64,000 nt of DNA from Dehalococcoidia bacterium (GTDB lineage: Bacteria; Chloroflexota; Dehalococcoidia; Tepidiformales; Tepidiformaceae), in the NCBI GenBank assembly GCA_022824925.1, contig JAJDYW010000041.1:1-64000 (forward strand), in the 5' to 3' direction. Below, one piece after another: positions 37,422-44,794 of the stretch. Under the pieces are notes generated by a model. That model searched no databases, was not told the origin of the DNA, and was given only the letters and a program-made list of their open reading frames with translations. Both the position numbers and the translations under genes were made by a program. How positions within the stretch are numbered: the first letter of the stretch is position 1; each line of letters starts with the position of its first letter.

Positions 37422-37892
37422 GTGAGATTCGAGCAGCTGGTCGAGAATCGCATCCTGGAGGGGATCGAGGAGGGGGTCTTCGAGGGGCTGCCGGGGGAGG
37501 GCGCACCGCTGGCGCCGCGCGACGCCGAGCGGTTGGCCGGCGACCTCTGGCTTGCGCACCACATCCTCGGGAACGCGGGGGCGCTGCCGGAGTGGCTCGA
37601 GCTGGCGCGCACCATCGAGCAGGACCGCGAGCGGCTGGCAGCAATCGAGCGGGAGCACGCGGCGCTCGTCGAACGAGCGCGGTCGACGGGGGCGTGGCGG
37701 CGGCTGGCCCCGCTGATCGCGGAACGAAGGCGCGAGTTCGCGAACGCCGCACGGGCGCTGCGGGCGAAGCAGGATCGGTACAACCTGGAGGCACCGAGCG
37801 TCGCCAACGAGCGACCGGCCATCTGGGTGGAGGAGCGGTTGCGGCGGCTGGATGCGCGCGTGCGGGAGGCGCGGGGAGCGGCCGGGCAGTAG
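37422..37892 (+). CDS. DUF1992 (DnaJ-homologue subfamily C 28-like) protein
   Basis: A 156-residue soluble protein. The N-terminal block FEQLVENRILEGIEEGVFEGLPGEGAPL is the hallmark of DUF1992, and a long charged helix follows (EQDRERLAAIEREHAALVER). The family is widespread in bacteria and has no established activity; the name comes from eukaryotic proteins that also carry a J domain, absent here. It starts with GTG. Confidence 0.75.
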   Translation: MRFEQLVENRILEGIEEGVFEGLPGEGAPLAPRDAERLAGDLWLAHHILGNAGALPEWLELARTIEQDRERLAAIEREHAALVERARSTGAWRRLAPLIAERRREFANAARALRAKQDRYNLEAPSVANERPAIWVEERLRRLDARVREARGAAGQ

Positions 37893-37936
37893 GCGCTCAC
37901 CTTTCGCGAGGGGGGCGGGGGTGGTAGGGTGAGCGC
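37893..37936 (+). other. 9-bp inverted repeat before rpsU
   Basis: GCGCTCACC (37893-37901) and GGTGAGCGC (37928-37936) can pair with a 26-nt loop. The right arm overlaps TAGGGT, a possible -10 box for rpsU. It may end the upstream transcript or control rpsU; no U-tract follows. Confidence 0.4.
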
Positions 37937-37987
37937 TCGCCGTCCGGGCGGGCGGCAGTCACACCCGAAGGGTGGTGAGCCAGTAAC

Positions 37988-38203
37988 GTGGCTGAGATTA
38001 TCGTCGGCGAGGATGAGGCATTCGAGTCTGCCCTGAAGCGCTTCAACAAGCGCGTGCAGCAGGACGGCATCCTCTCGGAGACACGCAAGCGCCAGCACTA
38101 CGAAAAGCCGAGCGTGAAGCGCAAGAAGAAGGAAGCGGCGCGCCTGCGGAAGCTGCGGAAGAAGCAGCTTCGGGCGGAAGCGCGAGCCCGCTCCGGCCGC
38201 TAG
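37988..38203 (+). CDS. rpsU: 30S ribosomal protein bS21
   Basis: Small basic ribosomal protein needed for efficient initiation on mRNAs. The 71 residues begin [20 protein letters not shown], with the family's [19 protein letters not shown] basic helix. GTG start. It is followed 10 nt later by the yqeY gene, a common rpsU-yqeY pairing. Confidence 0.93.
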   Translation: MAEIIVGEDEAFESALKRFNKRVQQDGILSETRKRQHYEKPSVKRKKKEAARLRKLRKKQLRAEARARSGR

Positions 38204-38213
38204 GCCTCCCTCC

Positions 38214-38660
38214 GTGACTGACCTGAAGGAGCGCATCCAGGGCGATCTGCGCGCGGCCATGCTCGCGAGGGACGAGCCGCGCAAGGCCGCCCTGCGCATG
38301 CTCACGGCAGCGATCAAGAACGCCGAGATCGAGGCGGGCAGCGAGCTCGCCGAGGGCGACCTGCTGGTGGTCGTCCAGCGGCAGGTGAAGCAGCGCCGGG
38401 AGAGCATCGAGGAGTTCCGCAAGGGCGCCCGCGACGACCTCGTCGAGCGTGAGGAGGCGGAGCTGGAGGCGTTCGCGGGCTACCTGCCCGAGGAGGCCAG
38501 CCGCGAGGAGATCGAGGAGGCGGCCCGCGCCGTCGTCGCGGAGACGGGCGCCTCGGGACCGCGGGACATGGGCAAGGTGATGCCGGTCCTGGTGAAACGC
38601 TTCCAGGGGCGCGCGGACGGGCGCGTCATCAGCGAGATCGTGCGGGGGCTGCTGGGCTAG
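38214..38660 (+). CDS. GatB/YqeY domain protein
   Basis: A 148-residue YqeY-type protein resembling the tRNA-binding tail of GatB. It shows the order LKERIQGDLRAAMLARD, RKAALRMLTAAIKNAEIE and EEFRKGARDDLVEREEAEL, then the C-terminal GKVMPVLVKRFQGRADG. Relatives may help tRNA-dependent amidation, but this is not proven. GTG start. Its TAG stop shares CTAG with the convergent hicB-like gene. Confidence 0.88.
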   Translation: MTDLKERIQGDLRAAMLARDEPRKAALRMLTAAIKNAEIEAGSELAEGDLLVVVQRQVKQRRESIEEFRKGARDDLVEREEAELEAFAGYLPEEASREEIEEAARAVVAETGASGPRDMGKVMPVLVKRFQGRADGRVISEIVRGLLG

Positions 38661-38890
38661 GCTCGCGCTTCCTCAGGCAGCAGCTGGGGCGCCCTGGGTT
38701 CGATACCACGCTCCGCGCACACTTCCAGGTACGCATCGATGGAGATCCGGAACTCACGCTTGATGCCTTCGACATCGGTCGCCCAGGCGTCGGCAATCGA
38801 GTAGGCGCCGCTGTTGATGACATGCGCGTACAGCACTTCGGCTTCATCGTCGTACACGACCTCGCCCACGTAGCCCTTGTACTCCAGCAT
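38657..38890 (-). CDS. HicB-family antitoxin-like protein, no HicA partner
   Basis: A 77-residue protein starting MLEYKGYVGEVVYDDEAEVL, with DVEGIKREFRISIDAYLEVC and a CAERGIEPRAP end, the full COG4226/HicB pattern. HicB normally neutralises the mRNA-cutting toxin HicA and represses the operon. No hicA lies on either side; the serine hydrolase gene is 33 nt upstream and yqeY converges downstream. It may be a solitary regulator or a remnant. ATG at 38890 follows AGGAGCGGAG. Confidence 0.75.
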   Translation of the reverse strand: MLEYKGYVGEVVYDDEAEVLYAHVINSGAYSIADAWATDVEGIKREFRISIDAYLEVCAERGIEPRAPQLLPEEARA

Positions 38891-38923
38891 CACTCCGCTC
38901 CTGTTCGCCGGGTATGGCCCCGG

Positions 38924-40066
38924 CTAGGCTCGCTCCTCGTCGGGGAACCCCAGCTCGCGGCGCACGAGGGCGCCGACGACCTCGGCCGCGCTCGCGCCGG
39001 GCTCGGCGCCGGCCACGAGCGAGCTCTTGGTGAGGGCGAAGGCGAACTCGTGCTCGGGATCGGCGAAACCGATGGCGCCGCCGGCGCCGGGATGCCCGAA
39101 AGCCGTCATGCGCGGGCCCATGGCCGAGATGGCGCCGCTCTGGAAGTAGCCAAGCGCCTTGCGGACGGGCTGCTGGATGGCCAGATCGAGGTCGTCGGTC
39201 TGGAGGCGGGTGGCGGTGCGAACGCGGTCGGCGGGGAGGATGCGCGCGCCGTCGAGCTCGCCGCCGCCGGCGAGGGCGGCGTACAGGCGAGCAAGCGAGC
39301 GGGCGTTCATGAGGCCGCCGTGGGCGGGGAGGGCGGCGCGGCGCACGACCGGGTTGTTGTAGGGCTCGGCGAGGATGCCGACGGCCGGGGGGATGGCGCG
39401 CGCGATGAGCGCATCCGGCGGGGCGGCGGGGGCATCGGCGGGGCGGGGACCATCGACGAGGGTGGCGACGCGCGGCTCGGTGGCGTCGTCGATGCCGAGA
39501 TGGATGCCATCGAGGCCGAGCGGCGCGCAGATCTCCTCCTGGACGAACTGGTTGATGGGCCGGCCGTCGGCGCGGCGGATGACCTCGCCCAGGATCCAGC
39601 CGAACGTGTAGGCGTGATAGCCCGTGCGGGCGCCCGGCTCCCAGAGCGGCTCGAGGGCGGCGATGGCCTCGCACATGCCGTCCCAGTCGGACATCGACTC
39701 GGGGGTAACGCCGTCGGGCATGTGGGGAACCCCGACGCGGTGGGTGAGGGCGTGGCGGATGGTGGCGTGCTGCTTGCCGCGCCGGGCGAACTCGGGCCAG
39801 TGGGCGGCGATGGGCTCGTCGTAGGAGATGACCCCGCGCTCCACGAGGATGTGGACGGCGGTGGCGGTGACGCCCTTCGTGCAGGAGAACGAGGTGAAGA
39901 GCGTGCCGCCATCGACGGGGCGGCCGGACTCGACATCGGCGAGGCCCGCCCAGGTGTCCACGACGAGCTCGCCGTGGTGGTAGGCGGCGACCTGGAGTCC
40001 CGACTCGACGCCGCTTGCGATGAGCTCCTCGAGCGCCGCCGTCACCCGCTCGTTGATGTCCGCCAT
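38924..40066 (-). CDS. serine hydrolase of the beta-lactamase/penicillin-binding (EstB) family
   Basis: A 380-residue esterase or amidase with the class C beta-lactamase fold. The nucleophile is in SFSCTKG (S-x-x-K), and YAYTF-like and GHPGAGGAIGFADP blocks mark the second and third active-site elements. There is no signal peptide, so it is probably cytoplasmic and more likely an esterase or carboxypeptidase relative than a true beta-lactamase. ATG at 40066. Its substrate is unknown. Confidence 0.85.
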   Translation of the reverse strand: MADINERVTAALEELIASGVESGLQVAAYHHGELVVDTWAGLADVESGRPVDGGTLFTSFSCTKGVTATAVHILVERGVISYDEPIAAHWPEFARRGKQHATIRHALTHRVGVPHMPDGVTPESMSDWDGMCEAIAALEPLWEPGARTGYHAYTFGWILGEVIRRADGRPINQFVQEEICAPLGLDGIHLGIDDATEPRVATLVDGPRPADAPAAPPDALIARAIPPAVGILAEPYNNPVVRRAALPAHGGLMNARSLARLYAALAGGGELDGARILPADRVRTATRLQTDDLDLAIQQPVRKALGYFQSGAISAMGPRMTAFGHPGAGGAIGFADPEHEFAFALTKSSLVAGAEPGASAAEVVGALVRRELGFPDEERA

Positions 40067-40178
40067 GGATCCGCCTTTCGCAGGGAAGCTGCCCGCCGCA
40101 GGGGCAACGATACGCGCTCGTGCCGCGGAAGCGGGCGGGGCCGGCGGGGGGCTCTGCTATCATCCCCGGCTACCTGAC

Positions 40179-42383
40179 ATGCTGCGCCGCCGTCCCGATC
40201 CGGTCGTCACGCGCGGAGGCGCGGCCGCCTTTGGCGTCCTCATCGCCATCGGCGCGATCGTGCTGGCCGTCCCCCTGCTGCCCGGCGAGAGCGCGCCCCA
40301 CGAGGGCGACATCGCGCCGCGCGCCTTCGCGGCCGTACGCGAGAGCGAGTACGTCTCGGAGGTGCTGACGCAAGCAGCGCAGGACGAGGCGGCGGAAGCA
40401 ATAGAGCCGGTCATGGCCTCGCTGGAGGATGTGCCGGTGGAGCAACTGGGGCTGCTGGCCGTGCTCTTCGAGGAGGTCTCGCGGCTGCGGCTGCGGTCGG
40501 GGTTGACCTCGGAAGAGCGGCTGACGGCGCTGGGCGACTCGCGGGCGGGCATGGGGCTGGGGACGGCGATCCGGTCAACGTTGCTGACGCTGGATGTGCG
40601 CGACCTGGAAGACCTTCGCAGCTCGGCCGTGGAGGGCGTGAGCGTCATCCTCAGTTCGCCGCTGCGCGAGGAGGACAAGGCCAACCGCATCGAGGCGTAC
40701 CTGCTGGTGGGGGACGTGCCCTCCTTCCCAAGCGGCGAAGGGGCGCTGCGGGAGCTGCTGGAGGCGTTCGTGCAGCCCACGGTGGGGCTGGACGTGGACC
40801 AGACGGAGGCGCAGCGCCAGGGGGCACGGGACGCGGCGGCGCCGGTGCTGGTCACGTATGCGGCGGGAGAGCTGATCGCGGAGGAGGGCGAACAGCTGGA
40901 CGCGGTGCTCATCGAGGCGCTGCGGGAGACGGGCGTCATCCGCGAGGGGTTCGACTACTACGACCTGGGGGCGGGGATGCTGATGGGAGCGGCGCTGGGG
41001 ACGGTGCTGGGGGTGTACCTGTACCGGCTGCAGCCGTTCTCGCGCCCGGCCGAACGGCGGGGGCTGATGACGCTCCTGGCGGTACTGGGCACGCTCGTGG
41101 CGGTGCGCATCGGGCTGCCCGAACTGCTGCCCGACACCGAGGGCCGCTTCTTCGCGTACGCCATGCCGGTGGCGGCGGCGGCGCTGGTCGTGTCGTCGAT
41201 CTCGGCGCCGCGGTTCGGGGCGATGGTGGCGGTGGTGGTGGCGCTCTACGCGGGCTTTATCGCGGCGACGGCGCCATCGCTGGCGGGGGCGGCCTTCACG
41301 AGCGCGCTGGAGCCGCTGGAACTCGTGATCGCGTACGCGGCGGGCGGCCTGGCGGGAGCGGCGACGATGCAGCGCACGGAGCGCCTGTCCCGCTTTATCA
41401 CCGCCGGGCTGGCGGTGACGGCGGCGACGGCGGCGGTGCTGCTCGCCTTCTGGCTGCTGGTCGAGCACCGGCAGACCGAGGACCTGGGCTGGCTGGCCCT
41501 GGCTGCGGGCGTGGCGGGCGGGGGGTCGGCGGTGATCGGTCTGGGTCTGCACGTGCTGCTCTCGACGGCGCTACGGGTGACGACGCGGATGCAGCTGATG
41601 GAGCTGGCCCAGGCGGGGCACCCCATCCTGCAGGAGCTGCAGGAGAAGGCGCCGGGCACCTTCCACCACAGCATGCTGGTGGGGACGCTGGCGGAGCAGG
41701 CCGCGAACCGCATCGGGGCGGACTCGCTGCTGGCGCGGGCGGGGGCCTACTACCACGACATCGGGAAGATGCAGCGGCCCGAGTACTTCGTCGAGAACAA
41801 CATCAACCGGGGCGTGAGTCCCCACGACAGCCTCGCGCCCGAGGCGAGCGCGAGGATCATCCACGGGCACGTGTTCGACGGGGTGGAGATGGCGCGGCGG
41901 CGGCGACTGCCGGCGCTCGTGGGGGACTTCATTCCGCAGCACCACGGGACGCGGCTGGTCGAGTTCTTCTACCACAAGGCACTGGAGCGGGGACCCGCCG
42001 ACTCGGAAGCGTACCGCTATCCCGGACCGCGCCCGCAGGAGAAGGAGCACGCGATCGTGATGCTGGCGGACTCGTGCGAGGCGCTCGTGCGGGCAACGCA
42101 GCCGGAGACGCACGAGGACATCGACGAGCTCGTGAACGGGGTCTTCGCGGAGCGGCTGGCGGAAGGGCAGCTGGACGAGTGCGACATCACGATGAAGGAG
42201 ATCCAGGCGGTGGCGGCGAGCTTCCGCAGCACGCTGCGGGCCGTGTACCACCCGCGCATCGAGTATCCGGACGCACCGGACGCGCCGGATGCTCCAGCGG
42301 AAACGGCGGACGGGTCGGCGCCGGGCGTGGGGCCCACGCCCGCGGCGCCGGTGGAGGGACCGGGCCGGGCGGCGGACGAGTAG
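40179..42383 (+). CDS. 7TM-HD (PgpH-type) cyclic-dinucleotide phosphodiesterase
   Basis: A 734-residue membrane phosphodiesterase predicted to hydrolyse c-di-AMP. Order: N-terminal helix (about 18-36), an extracytoplasmic 7TMR-HDED domain, a seven-helix block (about 270-480) and a cytosolic HD domain with FHHSMLVG, YYHDIGKM and PQHHGTRL. The acidic and proline-rich C-terminal tail is longer than usual. ATG at 40179 follows an extended -10 (TGC-TATCAT at 40155-40163). The usual neighbour ybeY is not in this window. Confidence 0.88.
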   Translation: MLRRRPDPVVTRGGAAAFGVLIAIGAIVLAVPLLPGESAPHEGDIAPRAFAAVRESEYVSEVLTQAAQDEAAEAIEPVMASLEDVPVEQLGLLAVLFEEVSRLRLRSGLTSEERLTALGDSRAGMGLGTAIRSTLLTLDVRDLEDLRSSAVEGVSVILSSPLREEDKANRIEAYLLVGDVPSFPSGEGALRELLEAFVQPTVGLDVDQTEAQRQGARDAAAPVLVTYAAGELIAEEGEQLDAVLIEALRETGVIREGFDYYDLGAGMLMGAALGTVLGVYLYRLQPFSRPAERRGLMTLLAVLGTLVAVRIGLPELLPDTEGRFFAYAMPVAAAALVVSSISAPRFGAMVAVVVALYAGFIAATAPSLAGAAFTSALEPLELVIAYAAGGLAGAATMQRTERLSRFITAGLAVTAATAAVLLAFWLLVEHRQTEDLGWLALAAGVAGGGSAVIGLGLHVLLSTALRVTTRMQLMELAQAGHPILQELQEKAPGTFHHSMLVGTLAEQAANRIGADSLLARAGAYYHDIGKMQRPEYFVENNINRGVSPHDSLAPEASARIIHGHVFDGVEMARRRRLPALVGDFIPQHHGTRLVEFFYHKALERGPADSEAYRYPGPRPQEKEHAIVMLADSCEALVRATQPETHEDIDELVNGVFAERLAEGQLDECDITMKEIQAVAASFRSTLRAVYHPRIEYPDAPDAPDAPAETADGSAPGVGPTPAAPVEGPGRAADE

Positions 42384-42407
42384 CCCTCACGACCGTTCGC
42401 GGGGCGT

Positions 42408-42416
42408 TGCTATACT
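42408..42416 (+). promoter_or_regulatory. extended -10 promoter of purQ
   Basis: TGC followed by TATACT forms an extended -10 element 37 nt before the purQ ATG. No convincing -35 is present. Confidence 0.45.
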
Positions 42417-42453
42417 CCCAGCGGGCTCAGCACCAGCCCACGATCGAGGACCG

Positions 42454-43155
42454 ATGCGCTTCGCCATCGTGCGTTTCCCGGGAACCTGGAGCGACCGCGA
42501 CACCGAGCATGTGCTCGCGGACGTGCTGGGGCAGGAGGCGGAGATCGTGTGGCACCGCGAGACCTCGCTGGCGGGGTTCGACGCGGTGGTGCTGCCGGGG
42601 GGTTTCTCCTACGGCGACTACCTGCGCTGCGGGGCGATCGCGCGCTTCTCGCCGATCATGGAGGAGGTGGTGCGAGCGGCGGCGGGCGGCCTGCCCGTGA
42701 TCGGCATCTGCAACGGCTTCCAGGTGCTGTGCGAAAGCGGCCTGCTTCCGGGGGCGCTCATCCGCAACCGCAGCCTGCGCTTCCGGTGCGAGTGGACGCA
42801 CCTCCGCTGCGAGAGTGACGGGTCGCCCTGGACGGCGGGCATCGGCGAGGGCGAGGTGCTGCGCATCCCCATCAGCCACGGCGAAGGGAACTACCAGGCC
42901 GACCGCGCCACGCTCGACGAACTGGAGTCGGAGGGGCGCGTGGTCTTCCGCTACTGCGACGAGCGGGGCGAGGTCACGCCGGACTCGAACCCGAACGGAA
43001 GCGCGCGCAACATCGCGGGCATCCGCAACGAGGCGGGGAACGTGGTCGGCATGATGCCGCACCCTGAACGGGCGGGCGAAGCGCTCACGGGCGGGGCGGA
43101 CGGCAACCGCATCTGGCAGTCTGTGATCGAGGCGGCGGTCGGCGCCGCCGTCTGA
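42454..43155 (+). CDS. purQ: phosphoribosylformylglycinamidine synthase, glutaminase subunit
   Basis: Supplies ammonia from glutamine for the fourth step of purine synthesis. The 233-residue class I glutaminase has LPGGFSYGDYLRCGAIA, the nucleophile Cys in PVIGICNGFQVL (about residue 87) and the catalytic His-Glu in MMPHPER. It opens with FAIVRFPGTWSDRD. It is separated from its partner purL by three membrane-protein genes, and no purS lies between. Confidence 0.94.
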   Translation: MRFAIVRFPGTWSDRDTEHVLADVLGQEAEIVWHRETSLAGFDAVVLPGGFSYGDYLRCGAIARFSPIMEEVVRAAAGGLPVIGICNGFQVLCESGLLPGALIRNRSLRFRCEWTHLRCESDGSPWTAGIGEGEVLRIPISHGEGNYQADRATLDELESEGRVVFRYCDERGEVTPDSNPNGSARNIAGIRNEAGNVVGMMPHPERAGEALTGGADGNRIWQSVIEAAVGAAV

Positions 43156-43168
43156 AGGGGGCTTGACC

Positions 43169-43753
43169 ATGACGACGATGAGTCCGGACTACCCGGTCCA
43201 GTTCGAAGTCGACGATGTCGCGCCGCAGGGGCGGCTGTCGATCCTGCTGCGGGGGCTGCTCGTCATCCCGCACGTGATCATCCTGTCGTTGCTGGGAATC
43301 GCCGTGGGGATCGTGATCATGCTGGCGTGGTTCGCGATCGTGTTCGCCGGGCGTTTTCCGGCGGCGCTCCTGCGTTTCACGACCGGGTACGCGCGCTGGG
43401 CGGCGAGAGCCAACGCCTACGGCAGCCTGCTGACGGGGGCATATCCGCCTTTCTCCATGGACGAGGAGCCGGACTACCCGGTGCGGCTCACCATCCCCGA
43501 ACGGACGACCGGGCGAAGCCGGCTGACGACCTTCTTCCGCTGCCTCCTGCTGATCCCACACGAGATCGTGCTGTACTTCCTCGGCATCGTTGCGGGGTTC
43601 GTGCTGGTCGCGGCGTGGCTGGCGGGCATCGTGCTGGGGCGCGTGCCCGGGGGGCTCCACAACTTCCTGGCGGGGTTCACCCGCTGGACCGAGCGGGCGA
43701 GCGCGTACGCGTACCTGCTGGTCGACGAGTACCCGCCGTTCAGCTTCGAGTAG
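43169..43753 (+). CDS. DUF4389 membrane protein with internal duplication
   Basis: A 194-residue protein built from two similar halves, each with DYPV near its start, a segment RLSILLRGLLVIPHVIIL or RLTTFFRCLLLIPHEIVL, a second hydrophobic helix and an ending YPPFS. Four transmembrane helices are likely. DUF4389 has no known activity. ATG at 43169 follows AAGGGGG. It is in a run of three small membrane-protein genes. Confidence 0.75.
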   Translation: MTTMSPDYPVQFEVDDVAPQGRLSILLRGLLVIPHVIILSLLGIAVGIVIMLAWFAIVFAGRFPAALLRFTTGYARWAARANAYGSLLTGAYPPFSMDEEPDYPVRLTIPERTTGRSRLTTFFRCLLLIPHEIVLYFLGIVAGFVLVAAWLAGIVLGRVPGGLHNFLAGFTRWTERASAYAYLLVDEYPPFSFE

Positions 43754-43763
43754 GAGGCAGGGC

Positions 43764-44333
43764 ATGACGGCAGCGGTCAACGAGGCGGCATACGAGGGTC
43801 CGGAGTTGGAGCTGGCGCCCCAGGGCCGGCGGCTGGGCGCGTTCGTCCTGGACTTCCTGCTCTTCATCTTCACGCTCGGGATCGGCTGGCTGATCTGGCT
43901 CGCGGTGGTGGGACAGCGCGGCCAGAACCCGGCGAAGCAGCTGCTGGGCATGCACGTGGTCCTCGCCGACGGAAACCGTGCCGGGCTGGGACGGATGCTG
44001 CTGCGGGAGATCATCGCCAAGTGGGGCACGTTCGCACTGCTGGACTACGTGCTGGGCTTCGCCGACCAGGACGTGGCGGGCTGGGTCACGCTGGCCGCGG
44101 TCGCCGTGGCCGCCCTCTGGTGCGTCTGGGATGCGAACCGGCAGTGCCTCTGGGACAAGGCCCTGGGGACGTACGTGGTTCGCCAGGTCGACGGACCGGC
44201 CGGGGCGAGGGCGACTACCGCCGCCGACCGGGCCGCCGAGAACCTCGAGACGCTGCAGGACCTTCACAACCGCGGACTGCTCACCGACGAGGAGTTCGAG
44301 GAGCGGCGGGCGCGAGAGGTCGACCGGCTGTAG
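43764..44333 (+). CDS. RDD-family membrane protein with C-terminal SHOCT motif
   Basis: A 189-residue protein with three or four hydrophobic helices and the RDD pattern (RRLGAFVLDFLLFIF, GQNPAKQLLGMHVV, WDKALGTYVV). The last 30 residues, from NLETLQDLHNRGLLTDEEF, form a SHOCT oligomerisation motif. The family is suspected to move ions or solutes. ATG after GGAGGCAGG. It is paralogous to the next gene. Confidence 0.75.
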   Translation: MTAAVNEAAYEGPELELAPQGRRLGAFVLDFLLFIFTLGIGWLIWLAVVGQRGQNPAKQLLGMHVVLADGNRAGLGRMLLREIIAKWGTFALLDYVLGFADQDVAGWVTLAAVAVAALWCVWDANRQCLWDKALGTYVVRQVDGPAGARATTAADRAAENLETLQDLHNRGLLTDEEFEERRAREVDRL

Positions 44334-44336
44334 CGC

Positions 44337-44759
44337 GTGACCGACGAACCTTCCGCGCCGGAGAGCGGGTCGCCGGCCGGCCGGGGACAGCGGCTCGCGG
44401 GCCACATCTTCGAGGTCGCCCTGTTCGCCTTGACGCTGGGCGTGGGCTGGGTGGTCTGGTTCCTGCGGACGGCGAGAACGGGACAGACACCGGCGAAGGC
44501 GTTTCTCGGACTGCGAGTCGTGGGGTCGGACGGACGACCCGCGAGCCTCGGACAGATGGCGGTACGGGACATCGGGCTGAAGGTGCTCGTGTTCGTCCTC
44601 CTCGACGTGCTGCTGCTCTCGATGGAGGTGGAAGGAGGGGTCGATCTTGCCTTCGCGGGCGTGGCGGCCTGGCTCGTGGCCGCCGCCTGGTGCGTCTGGG
44701 ACGGGGAGCGGCAGTGCCTCTGGGACAAGGTGGTGGGGACGCGCGTAGTGATGGCCTGA
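44337..44759 (+). CDS. RDD-family membrane protein, shorter paralogue
   Basis: A 140-residue protein aligned with the previous one over LTLGVGWVVWFL, GQTPAKAFLGLRVV and WCVWDGERQCLWDKVVGT, without the SHOCT tail. It has about three membrane helices and a GTG start 3 nt after the preceding stop. The pair may form hetero-oligomers. Confidence 0.7.
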   Translation: MTDEPSAPESGSPAGRGQRLAGHIFEVALFALTLGVGWVVWFLRTARTGQTPAKAFLGLRVVGSDGRPASLGQMAVRDIGLKVLVFVLLDVLLLSMEVEGGVDLAFAGVAAWLVAAAWCVWDGERQCLWDKVVGTRVVMA

Positions 44760-44794
44760 GGGCGCATGAGCGGATGGGGCGGTAGCATCGGGGC

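Noticed and set aside
38924..40066. Secreted beta-lactamase
   Set aside because: The SxxK motif is present, but there is no signal peptide and the blocks match EstB-type esterases better.
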